In this document: piece after piece, positions 1-13,964 of the stretch
Layout: each line of letters opens with the position of its first letter
Numbering within the stretch: position 1 is the first letter of the stretch
From: Chlorella sorokiniana
Taxonomy: Eukaryota > Chlorophyta > Trebouxiophyceae > Chlorellales > Chlorellaceae
NCBI GenBank assembly: GCA_025917655.1
Contig: CP084619.1
Coordinates: 1,798,001 to 1,862,000 of the forward strand
Direction of reading: 5' to 3'
DNA length: 64,000 nt
Made by a program: the position numbers and the translations under genes
Notes under the pieces: model-generated
What the model was told of the DNA's origin: nothing
Seen by the model: the letters and a program-made list of their open reading frames with translations, nothing else
The model's database searches: none

Positions 1-3000
1 TGCAGCGGCTGCCAGCCCTGCCTCCCACCTGCAGGCACACCACAAACACCACACCAGGACGCAGCAGGGCACGCAACCACTCAGACATGCTCCAAGCCGC
101 ACCCTCGGGCATGCACCACTGACGGCGGCGCATGCCATGCCCGAGGCTCGCGGGCGGCCCACTTGGGGGCAGTGCAGCGGCTGCCAGCCCTGCCTCCCAC
201 CTGCAGGCACATCACAAACACCACACCGGGACGCAGCAGGGCACGCAACCACTCAGACATGCTCCAAGCCGCACCCTCGGGCATGCACCACTGACGGCGG
301 CGCAGGCCATGCCCGAGCCTCGCAGGCGGCCCACTTGGGGGCAGTGCAGCGGCTGCCAGCCCTGCCTCCCACCTGCAGGCACATCACAAACACCACACCG
401 GGACGCAGCAGGGCACGCAACCACTCAGACATGCTCCAAGCCGCACCCTCGGGCATGCACCACTGACGGCGGCGCATGCCATGCCCGAGGCTCGCGGGCA
501 GCCCACTTGGGGGCAGTGCAGCGGCTGCCAGCCCTGCCTCCCACCTGCAGGCACATCACAAACACCACACCGGGACGCAGCAGGGCACGCAACCACTCAG
601 ACATGCTCCAAGCCGCACCCTCGGGCATGCACCACTGACGGCGGCGCATGCCATGCCCGAGCCTCGCGGGCAGCCCACTTGGGGGCAGTGCAGCGGCTGC
701 CAGCCCTGCCTCCCACCTGCAGGCACATCACAAACACCACACCAGGACGCAGCAGGGCACGCAACCACTCAGACATGCTCCACGCCGCACCCTCGGGCAT
801 GCACCACTGACGGCGGCGCAGGCCATGCCCGAGCCTCGCAGGCGGCCCACTTGGGGGCAGTGCAGCGGCTGCCAGCCCTGCCTCCCACCTGCAGGCACAT
901 CACAAACACCACACCAGGACGCAGCAGGGCACGCAACCACTCAGACATGCTCCAAGCCGCACCCTCGGGCATGCACCACTGACGGCGGCGCATGCCATGC
1001 CCGAGCCTCGCGGGCAGCCCACTTGGGGGCAGTGCAGCGGCTGCCAGCCCTGCCTCCCACCTGCAGGCACATCACAAACACCACACCAGGACGCAGCAGG
1101 GCACGCAACCACTCAGACATGCTCCAAGCCGCACCCTCGGGCATGCACCACTGACGGCGGCGCAGGCCATGCCCGAGCCTCGCAGGCGGCCCACTTGGGG
1201 GCAGTGCAGCGGCTGCCAGCCCTGCCTCCCACCTGCAGGCACATCACAATCACCACACCGGGACGCAGCAGGGCACGCAACCACTCAGACATGCTCCAAG
1301 CCGCACCCTCGGGCATGCACCACTGACGGCGGCGCAGGCCATGCCCGAGCCTCGCGGGCGGCCCACTTGGGGGGCCGTGCAGCGGCTGCCAGCCCTGCCT
1401 CCCACCTGCAGGCACATCACAAACACCACACCAGGACGCAGCAGGGCACGCAACCACTCAGACATGCTCCAAGCCGCACCCTCGGGCATGCACCACTGAC
1501 GGCGGCGCAGGCCATGCCCGAGCCTCGCAGGCGGCCCACTTGGGGGCAGTGCAGCGGCTGCCAGCCCTGCCTCCCACCTGCAGGCACATCACAAACACCA
1601 CACCAGGACGCATCAGGGCACGCAACCACTCAGACATGCTCCAAGCCGCACCCTCGGGATGCACCACTGACGGCAGCGCAGGCCATGCCCGAGCCTCGCA
1701 GGCGGCCCACTTGGGGGCAGTGCAGCGGCTGCCAGCCTTGCCTCCCACCTGCAGGCACATCACAAACACCACACCAGGACGCAGCAGGGCACGCAACCAC
1801 TCAGACATGCTCCAAGCCGCACCCTCGGGCATGCACCACTGACGGCAGCGCAGGCCATGCCCGAGCCTCGCAGGCGGCCCACTTGGGGGCAGTGCAGCGG
1901 CTGCCAGCCCTGCCAACCAAATGCAGGCACATCACAAACACCACACCAGGACGCAGCAGGGCACGCAACCACTCAGACATGCTCCAAGCCGCACCCTCGG
2001 GCATGCACCACTGACGGCGGCGCAGGCCATGCCCGAGCCTCGCAGGCGGCCCACTTGGGGGCAGTGCAGCGGCTGCCAGCCCTGCCTCCCACCTGCAGGC
2101 ACATCACAAACACCACACCAGGACGCAGCAGGGCACGCAACCACTCAGACATGCTCCAAGCCGCACCCTCGGGCATGCACCACTGACGGCGGCGCAGGCC
2201 ATGCCCGAGCCTCGCAGGCGGCCCACTTGGGGGCAGTGCAGCGGCTGCCAGCCCTGCCTCCCACCTGCAGGCACATCACAATCACCACACCGGGACGCAG
2301 CAGGGCACGCAACCACTCAGACATGCTCCAAGCCGCACCCTCGGGCATGCACCACTGACGGCGGCGCAGGCCATGCCCGAGCCTCGCGGGCGGCCCACTT
2401 GGGGGCAGTGCAGCGGCTGCCAGCCCTGCCAACCAAATGCAGGCACATCACAAACACCACACCAGGACGCAGCAGGGCACGCAACCACTCAGACATGCTC
2501 CAAGCCGCACCCTCGGGCATGCACCACTGACGGCGGCGCAGGCCATGCCCGAGCCTCGCAGGCGGCCCACTTGGGGGCAGTGCAGCGGCTGCCAGCCCTG
2601 CCTCCCACCTGCAGGCACATCACAAACACCACACCAGGACGCAGCAGGGCACGCAACCACTCAGACATGCTCCAAGCCGCACCCTCGGGCATGCACCACT
2701 GACGGCAGCGCAGGCCATGCCCGAGCCTCGCAGGCGGCCCACTTGGGGGCAGTGCAGCGGCTGCCAGCCTTGCCTCCCACCTGCAGGCACATCACAAACA
2801 CCACACCAGGACGCAGCAGGGCACGCAACCACTCAGACATGCTCCAAGCCGCACCCTCGGGCATGCACCACTGACGGCAGCGCAGGCCATGCCCGAGCCT
2901 CGCAGGCGGCCCACTTGGGGGCAGTGCAGCGGCTGCCAGCCCTGCCTCCCACCTGCAGGCACATCACAAACACCACACCAGGACGCAGCAGGGCACGCAA

Positions 3001-6000
3001 CCACTCAGACATGCTCCAAGCCGCACCCTCGGGCATGCACCACTGAGCCGCACCCTCGGGCGGCGGCGCATGCCATGCCCGAGCCTCGCGGGCAGCCCAC
3101 TTGGGGGCAGTGCAGCGGCTGCCAGCCCTGCCTCCCACCTGCAGGCACATCACAAACACCACACCGGGACGCAGCAGGGCACGCAACCACTCAGACATGC
3201 TCCAAGCCGCACCCTCGGGCATGCACCACTGACGGCGGCGCATGCCATGCCCGAGCCTCGCGGGCAGCCCACTTGGGGGCAGTGCAGCGGATGCCAGCCC
3301 TGCCTCCCACCTGCAGGCACACCACAAACACCACACCAGGACGCAGCAGGGCACGCAACCACTCAGACATGCTCCAAGCCGCACCCTCGGGCATGCACCA
3401 CTGACGGCGGCGCAGGCCATGCCCGAGCCTCGCAGGCGGCCCACTTGGGGGCAGTGCAGCGGCTGCCAGCCCTGCCTCCCACCTGCAGGCACACCACAAA
3501 CACCACACCAGGACGCAGCAGGGCACGCAACCACTCAGACATGCTCCAAGCCGCACCCTCGGGCATGCACCACTGACGGCGGCGCAGGCCATGCCCGAGC
3601 CTCGCAGGCGGCCCACTTGGGGGGCAGTGCAGCGGCTGCCAGCCCTGCCTCCCACCTGCAGGCACACCACAAACACCACACCAGGACGCAGCAGGGCACG
3701 CAACCACTCAGACATGCTCCAAGCCGCACCCTCGGGCATGCACCACTGACGGCGGCGCATGCCATGCCCGAGCCTCGCGGGCAGCCCACTTGGGGGCAGT
3801 GCAGCGGCTGCCAGCCCTGCCTCCCACCTGCAGGCACATCACAAACACCACACCAGGACGCAGCAGGGCACGCAACCACTCAGACATGCTCCAAGCCGCA
3901 CCCTCGGGCATGCACCACTGACGGCGGCGCAGGCCATGCCCGAGCCTCGCAGGCGGCCCACTTGGGGGCAGTGCAGCGGCTGCCAGCCCTGCCTCCCACC
4001 TGCAGGCACATCACAAACACCACACCGGGACGCAGCAGGGCACGCAACCACTCAGACATGCTCCAAGCCGCACCCTCGGGCATGCACCACTGACGGCGGC
4101 GCATGCCATGCCCGAGCCTCGCGGGCGGCCCACTTGGGGGGCCGTGCAGCGGCTGCCAGCCCTGCCTCCCACCTGCAGGCACATCACAAACACCACACCA
4201 GGACGCAGCAGGGCACGCAACCACTCAGACATGCTCCAAGCCGCACCCTCGGGCATGCACCACTGACGGCGGCGCAGGCCATGCCCGAGCCTCGCAGGCG
4301 GCCCACTTGGGGGCAGTGCAGCGGCTGCCAGCCCTGCCTCCCACCTGCAGGCACACCACAAACACCACACCAGGACGCAGCAGGGCACGCAACCACTCAG
4401 ACATGCTCCAAGCCGCACCCTCGGGCATGCACCACTGACGGCGGCGCAGGCCATGCCCGAGCCTCGCAGGCGGCCCACTTGGGGGCAGTGCAGCGGCTGC
4501 CAGCCCTGCCTCCCACCTGCAGGCACACCACAAACACCACACCAGGACGCAGCAGGGCACGCAACCACTCAGACATGCTCCAAGCCGCACCCTCGGGCAT
4601 GCACCACTGACGGCGGCGCAGGCCATGCCCGAGCCTCGCGGGCAGCCCACTTGGGGGCAGTGCAGCGGCTGCCAGCCCTGCCACCCACCTGCAGGCACAT
4701 CACAAACACCACACCGGGACGCAGCAGGGCACGCAACCACTCAGACATGCTCCAAGCCGCACCCTCGGGCATGCACCACTGACGGCGGCGCAGGCCATGC
4801 CCGAGCCTCGCAGGCGGCCCACTTGGGGGCAGTGCAGCGGCTGCCAGCCTTGCCTCCCACCTGCAGGCACATCACAAACACCACACCAGGACGCAGCAGG
4901 GCACGCAACCACTCAGACGTGCTCCAAGCCGCACCCTCGGGCATGCACCACTGACGGCAGCGCAGGCCATGCCCGAGCCTCGCAGGCGGCCCACTTGGGG
5001 GCAGTGCAGCGGTTGCCAGCCCTGCCACCCACCTGCAGGCACATCACAAAGACCACACCAGGACGCAGCAGGGCGGCTTGGCACCCAGACTTGCTCCAAG
5101 CCGCACCCTCGGGCATGCACCACTGACGGCGGCACAGGTCATGCCCGAGCCTCGAGGGCAGCCCACTTGGGGGCCTTGCAGCGCCTGCCAGCCCTGCCAA
5201 CCACCTGCAGGCACACCACAAAGACAACAGCAGGCCGCAGCAGGGCGGCTTGGCACTCAGACTTGCTCCAAGCCGCACCCTCGGGCATGCACCACTGACG
5301 GCGGCGCAGGCCATGCCCGAGCCTCGCAGGCAGCCCACTTGGGGGCAGTGCAGCGGCTGCCAGCCTTGCCTCCCACCTGCAGGCACATCACAAACACCAC
5401 ACCAGGACGCAGCAGGGCACGCAACCACTCAGACGTGCTCCAAGCCGCACCCTCGGGCATGCACCACTGACGGCGGCGCAGGCCATGCCCGAGCCTCGCA
5501 GGCAGCCCACTTGGGGGCAGTGCAGCGGCTGCCAGCCCTGCCACCCACCTGCAGGCACACCACAAAGACCACAGTAGGCCGCAGCAGGGCGGCTTGGCAC
5601 CCAGACTTGCTCCAAGCCGCACCCTCGGGCATGCACCACTGACGGCGGCACAGGCCATGCCCGAGCCTCGCGGGCCCACTTGGGGGCAGTGCAGCGGCTG
5701 CCAGCCTTGCCAACCAAATGCAGGCACATCACAAAGACAACAGCAGGCCGCAAAAGGGCGGCTTGGCACTCAGACTTGCTCAAAGGCGCACCCTCGGGCA
5801 TGCACCACTGACGGCGGCGCAGGCCATGCCCGAGCCTCGCAGGCGGCCCACTTGGGGGCAGTGCAGCGGCTGCCAGCCCTGCCTCCCACCTGCAGGCACA
5901 CCACAAACACCACACCAGGACGCAGCAGGGCACGCAACCACTCAGACATGCTCCAAGCCGCACCCTCGGGCATGCACCACTGACGGCGGCGCAGGCCATG

Positions 6001-6499
6001 CCCGAGCCTCGCAGGCGGCCCACTTGGGGGCAGTGCAGCGGCTGCCAGCCCTGCCTCCCACCTGCAGGCACACCACAAACACCACACCAGGACGCAGCAG
6101 GGCACGCAACCACTCAGACATGCTCCAAGCCGCACCCTCGGGCATGCACCACTGACGGCGGCGCATGCCATGCCCGAGCCTCGCGGGCAGCCCACTTGGG
6201 GGCAGTGCAGCGGCTGCCAGCCCTGCCTCCCACCTGCAGGCACATCACAAACACCACACCAGGACGCAGCAGGGCACGCAACCACTCAGACATGCTCCAA
6301 GCCGCACCCTTGGGCATGCACCACTGACGGCGGCGCCGGCCATGCCCGAGCCTCGCGGGCAGCCCACTTGGGGGCAGTGCAGCGGCTGCCAGCTCTGCCA
6401 ACCACCTGCAGGCACACCACAAAGACCACAGCAGGCCGCAGCAGGGCGGCTTGGCACTCAGACGTGCTCCAAGCCGCACCCTCGGGCATGCACCACTGA
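1..6499. repeat. Satellite array, 172-bp tandem repeat (about 38 units)
   Basis: The block is built of head-to-tail copies of a GC-rich unit of 172 bp. For example, the element CCATGCCCGAG recurs at about 136, 308, 480, 652 and 824. Units differ by scattered substitutions and a few indels: an extra G near 1370 and 4139, a lost C near 1658, and a 14-bp local duplication near 3046-3062. Because 172 is not a multiple of 3, the long open frames seen on both strands shift by one base per unit and close at the same TGA (CACCACTGA). They are by-products of GC-rich repeated sequence, not genes. The array continues beyond the left edge, and no telomeric TTTAGGG repeat is present. A subtelomeric, centromeric or interstitial location cannot be decided from the window. 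Confidence 0.97.
5050..5800. repeat. Divergent satellite subfamily
   Basis: Units in this stretch, and one more at about 6390-6490, replace the usual GCACGCAACCACTCAGACA segment with GCGGCTTGGCACYCAGACKT, and they carry AAAGAC instead of AAACAC. These older-looking units are interleaved with standard units near the right end of the array. That fits the expectation that array edges escape homogenisation. Confidence 0.85.
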
Positions 6500-6774
6500 A
6501 TGCGGCGCCATAGATGACTCCTGCCGGTCCGTAGTCATCCTATTTAGTGGGCATCATGGGGCACGCAATGTGCTGACTGGTTTTTAAAAGGTGACAACCG
6601 AACAAACTATTTCCGACACAAGGGAGTCAGATCCCACTTTGGTGAGCAGGGTACTGGTGGTAGCAAGCCAGCAACACTACAAATGGCAGTCACGGTCAAC
6701 AAGGCTGCAAGGCAACCATCATGGTGTTCCATTGCCCCATTCCAGGGCATGGCGTGCTGGAAGCTGCGCGCCCC
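6500..6774. other. Intergenic, satellite edge to SDR gene
   Basis: Unique sequence between the last satellite unit and the stop codon of the dehydrogenase gene. It probably contains that gene's 3' untranslated region. No coding signal was seen. Confidence 0.6.
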
Positions 6775-8035
6775 TCAAGCAGCCACCCCCTCCAGGTCCT
6801 CGAACGACAGGTGGATGACCTCATCCCGCCGCTGACCGCCCGCCAGCTCAGCCAGCACCGCCCCAACCTTGGTGGCAGGTTGGGCGGGGGCGCCCGGGTA
6901 GCTTGGGTTCTCTGGCTCGCTGTCCCGCCGGATGATGGAGGAGATGCGCAGCTGGGGGCCAGGAAGTGGGAGCAGCGCACCAGGATCACAACCCTCACAG
7001 CATGAACCTGCCCCACCTGCCTGCACCTTGCCTTGCCCCCTTCGAACACAAATACACAACACCACAGATACGCCACCACCAGCATCGGCAGCAGATTACT
7101 TTCCCTCTCCAGGCCCCCACGCACCTCGTTCACGCGCAGAGGCGTGTCCTTGGCCTCAAACTGCAACACCTTGACCAGCCCAAACACGGCGGCGTTGGAC
7201 ACGCAGGTCAACGCCACGCCTGGGAAAGGGCACACTTCGCCTGCAGGGGTGCGCGCGGCGTGGTAAGCAGGCAGGTACACAAACACGGCAATGGCCCTGC
7301 ACTTTCACATAATTCAAGGTGTGCTGGCCACCCGACGGTCCCTCCTCACCCAACAGTCCGGTGATGAGGGTGAAGCTGCTGCTGGGTGCCTGGCGCAGGA
7401 GTGGCACCAGAACCTGTGCCAGCAGCACATGCCCCGCCACCTTGGTCTGCACCGCCTCCTGCAGCTTCCCTGCCGTGATGTCGACCACGTTGCCTGGCTG
7501 CGCCATGCCGCCTGTGGGGCGAGGAGGAGCACAGACAAATATTCAGAAGAGGCAGAAAGAAGCACAAGAGAGCAACCGCTGCAAAGGCTAACGGATGCAC
7601 AGCCAGGTTACACTTCTGGGGCTGCGGCAGGATCCTTGCAGCAGGGCACAAGCCGCACGTGCTGCCGCTCACCAGAGATTGAGACCGCATGGTCCACCTG
7701 CAGCTGCTGCTCCTTGATAAACTGCGCCAGTGCCGCTGCCCCCTCAGGAGTACTCCAGTCCGCCACTGGGGTGTGCAGCTTGTCAGTGGGGGCAGTCAGG
7801 TGGTCTGCAAGCCTGGGCTTGCTGGCAGCCGAGCGGAGCGGCGCAACCACGGTGGCACCGTCCTGCAGAAAGCGCTGCACGATGCCTGTGCCCACGGTGC
7901 CTGCACACGCAGCGGGGGCCTCCTGTTAGAAAACACAGGTTTGTGAGGCGCACAACTCCCGGGAGTGCCGATCCCAAACGAGAGAGTACCTGTGGCACCC
8001 GAAACCACGACCACCGCGTCTTTCAGCGAAGCCAT
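6775..8035 (-). CDS. Atypical short-chain dehydrogenase/reductase (SDR) family protein
   Basis: A multi-exon gene that starts MASLKDAVVVVSGATG. The first intron (donor just after this point) joins to TVGTGIVQRFLQDGA, giving the nucleotide-binding motif GATGTVGTGI of a Rossmann fold. Later exons read VDHAVSISGGMAQPGNVVDI, SSSFTLITGLLG and VSNAAVFGLVKVLQFEAKD, which follow the order of SDR secondary structure. The last exon ends at about 6775 (LEDLEGVAA-like end, TGA). Oddity: where the family has YxxxK, the aligned segment reads C-V-S-N, so the catalytic Tyr and Lys appear to be missing. The protein may bind NAD(P) without classical SDR catalysis, or the exon border may be misjudged. The short size, about 230 residues, is normal for the family. 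The physiological substrate is unknown. It lies in the same orientation as the GAPDH gene, 420 bp upstream of it on the map. Confidence 0.75.
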
Positions 8036-8456
8036 GTCGATAAGTGAACGATATAAGGCAGATGAGGTGCGTGGCGGTGAATAAATGGATCAAGGAAACA
8101 GGGATCACTAAATGACCTGGGTTTACATCACCCAATGTTGCTGGCTTCGGCGGTACGATGAGTGCAGGCAGAATTGCAGAGTGTGCAGCCCCATATATGA
8201 TCAGCGGAGTCTTTGTGCGGCCAAGGTCGACGATGCTAGGTATCGACTGCTTCGCCTGCTGCTGCCAGCAGACATAAGGGTGCCAGCAGGGCGCCAAGTC
8301 AGCAGCCCATGATGTGTCTTTCATTGAAGCTTGCTTACACGCTGCGGGGCTGTGCAGGCCATCTCGACATCAATAGAGGAAAGGTGCTGCAGGAACTCAA
8401 AATGTTGCAGGGGTGCTGTTGCAGCCGGCGGGACCAGCCAGGGCTGCACGGCGAAC
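8036..8456. other. Intergenic: GAPDH 3' region and SDR promoter
   Basis: This holds the likely 3' untranslated region of GAPDH (a minus-strand TGTAA signal at 8335-8339) and the upstream region of the SDR gene. No other gene was seen. Confidence 0.55.
8335..8339 (-). terminator. Probable polyadenylation signal of GAPDH
   Basis: TGTAA on the minus strand, about 120 bp past the GAPDH stop codon. TGTAA is the usual signal in green algae. Confidence 0.5.
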
Positions 8457-10879
<2,423 letters not shown>

Positions 10880-11194
10880 GGTGAGTAAGGAATGGATGAA
10901 CTAAGTCTTCAACCGAGCGGCTGCGTCAGTTTGTATTGAATGAGGGGGACAGGCGCGGAGCTGGAGCCTCTCATGCCCCCTGCCACCTTGGCCACCTCGT
11001 CCTCAGCAGGCCGCCATCATGCGCAGCACGGCCAGGCTGACGGCCGACCATCACTAGCAACACGTGCCTGGCATTGCTCGTCAATCGTGGCATGCATAAC
11101 GGCATACCATCCACTCCCCTGCCCACCCCGCCGCACACGCAACCAGCTATGAAACACGCACGATAAGCCTGATGATGAGGAGTTACAGGCTGCG
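10880..11194. other. Intergenic: GAPDH promoter and exonuclease 3' region
   Basis: 315 bp between the GAPDH start codon and the stop of the exonuclease gene, both on the minus strand. No gene and no clear core promoter motif were seen. Confidence 0.5.
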
Positions 11195-13263
11195 TCAGCG
11201 ATACAGCTCGCTGGCCCACAGCTGCTGCACGCGGGTGGTGTGCCGATGGAACTGCAGCTCCTGGAATTGGTGCAGCAGGTCGGCGCCGCGGTCGGGCGGC
11301 AGCACCAGCCGCAGCGCGTCCAGCGGCTCCCGCACCGGCGGCAGGTCCAGCGCCGTCTCGATGCGTACCAGCTGGCGGCTGAGGCGCGCTGCGCTCTGAC
11401 CTTCGACTGCACCGCAGCATGGGCAGGGAGGGACTTGCAAGCCAGGCTGACACCACTGTGCAGGCATCCTGGAGAGTCCAGGCAGCGCCGTTATGCAGCC
11501 AGCCAGGAAGCATCACCGCCAGCCCCACCTGAGCTCAGCTGCGCCGCTGCTTTTTTTGACTTGGCCTCCCCGCATGCTCCAGCACCTCGTCCAGCGAGCC
11601 AAACTGCTTCAGCAGAGACACAGCGGTCTTCGGGCCGATGCCCGCCACCCCGGCACGTTGTCTGCGGAGCAACAAAGTGACGCCTAACCCAGGCTGCGTT
11701 GGAACAGACACGCCTTGGGCTGGGTCAGCGTCAACAATCATCAGTCAGGTGCTGGGCGAGCTGCACCGAGGGGCGCACCCGAGGCATCCCCTGCCAGCGC
11801 CAGCACATCGACAAACTGCTGGGGGCGCAGGCCGTACTCCTGCAGGGCAGCGGGGGGACGACGCATCAGCGACGCGGCAGCCCAGCACGTACGCGCTCGT
11901 GAAACTCCAGTGGAGCAGCCCCCGTAGTCTGCCCCCCCATTCCTGCCCAGCCCTCCCCTCCTCACCGCCTCAAAGTCCGCCTCGCTGTAGGGCACCAGCG
12001 CGTACTTGTTCACGCGCTCGCCCGGGCGGGCTTTTGGGGGCCGCAGCAGGATGATGCCGGGCGCAGCAGCTGCAGAAAGTCCTTGTCAGGTGAGGCGATG
12101 GCCACAGCCATGCCCTCCTGCATCAACAGGGGTATGGAAAAGGTCACTGCAGCAGCAGGACCGCCCAGTGATCAGCCCGCCACTGGGCGGGCAGGGTGCT
12201 GCAGAGCGATCTCAAACTGCTGAGCGCGCATGCAGCAGGCAAGCTGGCCTGCGTGGGCAGGGCCACACCTCCACTGCCCGCAGCGCCATAGTGCCGATCA
12301 CGTCGTCCGCCTCCACGCCTGGCACCTGCGCAAGGTGGCATGGAGGGCGCGGGCAGCACATCCTCACATAATGCATGGCTGCTACATGCATTGCCAATCA
12401 GTGCCGAGCAGCATCGACCAGCCACGCCAACCCGCCTCCCAATGGACCAACCACACGTCGTTGGTGCAGGGCCCACCTGTATGACGGGGATGGCCATGGC
12501 CTTCAAAAGTGCCTGCAGGCGCGGCACGGCCGCTTTGACGGCATCAGGGCAGGCCTGGCGCTGGCCCTTGTACCCCTCGTAGATTTCGTGCCTGCACTGA
12601 ACGTGGTGCATGCATGCTCTGAGGTGCACGAGAAAGGAAGCAGACAAGCAAGGTTGCCCAGCGCCGGCAGCAAAAACAGAAGCAGCCACAGCAGCAAAGC
12701 AAGAGTGCTGCAAATGCCTGCAAACAAAGCCAAACAGAGGCCTGTGCAAAGCCAGGTGCAAAGCGCACCGAAAGGTCTTGCCCCGGGCGTCCAGCACCAC
12801 GGCAAAGTGGGTGGGCGGCGGTGACAGCTCGAGCAGGCTGAGCAGCATGTTCAAGAAGCCAAAGAGCACGGTGGTGTCTTCACCTGCGGGCAGCACAACA
12901 GTCGCAGACAATGCGTAAGCAGCGACACAGGCCAATAACTCCAGGTGCCAGCACTGGAGGCCAGCCTCGGCTGGCTAGCTGCCAGCAGCGAAAGGGCCAG
13001 TGGCCGGCAGTTACGAGGCCGCCGCGTCACAGCCACGCGCCTGCAGCGTTGCGAAGGCGATGTGCATCAGAGAAGGCGTAGTGCGAGCGGTACAACAGCG
13101 ACATAGCATCCGTGAGGATCATGCTGCAGCAGGGCCCAAGAAAGGTCATGTACTACAGGCACACATGTATGCCACGTTTCCATTTCATGTGGCCTGTCAA
13201 TGGCGCAAACCTGGCAGCTGAGCAGTGCACCACGCACCGTCTGCCACCCGCCGGTAGCAGCAT
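11195..13263 (-). CDS. 5'-3' exonuclease, PIN/resolvase-like plus helix-hairpin-helix (plant organellar type)
   Basis: A multi-exon gene read from ATG at 13263 (MLLPAGGRRCVVHC). The first intron then joins to MILTDAMSLLYRSHYAFSDA. Further exons give FAVVLDARGKTFR, YEGYKGQRQACPDAV, the metal-binding VPGVEADDVIG, SPDKDFLQLL and FVDVLALAGDASDN. These are followed by the HhH motif GVAGIGPKTAVSLLKQFGSL, and the protein ends at ELYR. The order and the acidic residues match the 5'-nuclease domain of DNA polymerase I and FEN enzymes, and the land-plant 5'-3' exonuclease family proteins without a polymerase domain. A structure-specific role in organelle or nuclear DNA processing is likely. The open frame extends upstream to 13614, so a longer N-terminal targeting peptide is possible. 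Confidence 0.87.
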
Positions 13264-13964
13264 GCCGTAGGCGCTGCTGCTGCTGGGCGTCGGTGGACCC
13301 ACAAGCTCAGGGTCCTGTTTTCTGGAACCTTCAGTTATGTTGAGCAGTCGCCGCTGGCTGCTGCACTGGCTGCCCCTGCTGCGCAACGTAGCGGCGGCTT
13401 TGCTGCAGTATGCAGCAGATAGCTGTCGCTGGCGGGGTGGCGCTGACTGGTGCTGCCAGCACGTTGCAGCTGCAGCCTGCACCGCTCCCCGCGACTCTGA
13501 TGCATCGCATGCTAGAGCTAGCTGGCCAGGTCTGCCGCAGCAGCCAGGTTTCAACAAGGTGCGAAATGGGAGGGCTCCCAGCACCATCGGTAGCCCGCAG
13601 CGCAAGGTTTTCATTGATAAGATGCGACCCCGAAACTTTCGCTGTGCAAATCAGGCGCGGCAACACACTTCTTGGTAGCACTTTCAGGGGGAGCGCAGTC
13701 AATAGCGTACTACTGTTGCAAACAGCTGTAAAAGTGATCAGCACAATGAAAAGAATCAGCAGCCCATGCCATGCAGAGCAAAGTCGCATGTGGAAGTGTT
13801 ACAGGCCTCCACTGGCACCACGAGCCATCACCACGGTGTTTTGTCAATTGGTTCTTTTTGTGTCCACCTGATCAATGTCTGGAGTTACGGCACACGCGAG
13901 CAGCGCTGCCAGAGCTCTCTTGGTGAAAGGGCCGCCTGCCGGCTATGACCACCGGGTGTTGCAG
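13264..13964. other. Divergent region between exonuclease and TraB genes, 5' exon(s) uncertain
   Basis: This region separates the minus-strand exonuclease start from the first clearly supported exon of the TraB gene on the plus strand. It should contain both promoters and at least one unplaced 5' exon of the TraB gene. An ATG at 13337 opens a serine/arginine/alanine-rich frame (MLSSRRWLLHWLPLLRNV) that could be a targeting peptide, but I could not link it by splice sites. Confidence 0.4.

Noticed and set aside
1-6499. Long open frames (up to about 340 codons) on both strands in the satellite
   Set aside because: The 172-bp period shifts the frame each unit, the frames exist on both strands, and variation shows no bias toward silent changes. 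They are by-products of GC-rich repeats.
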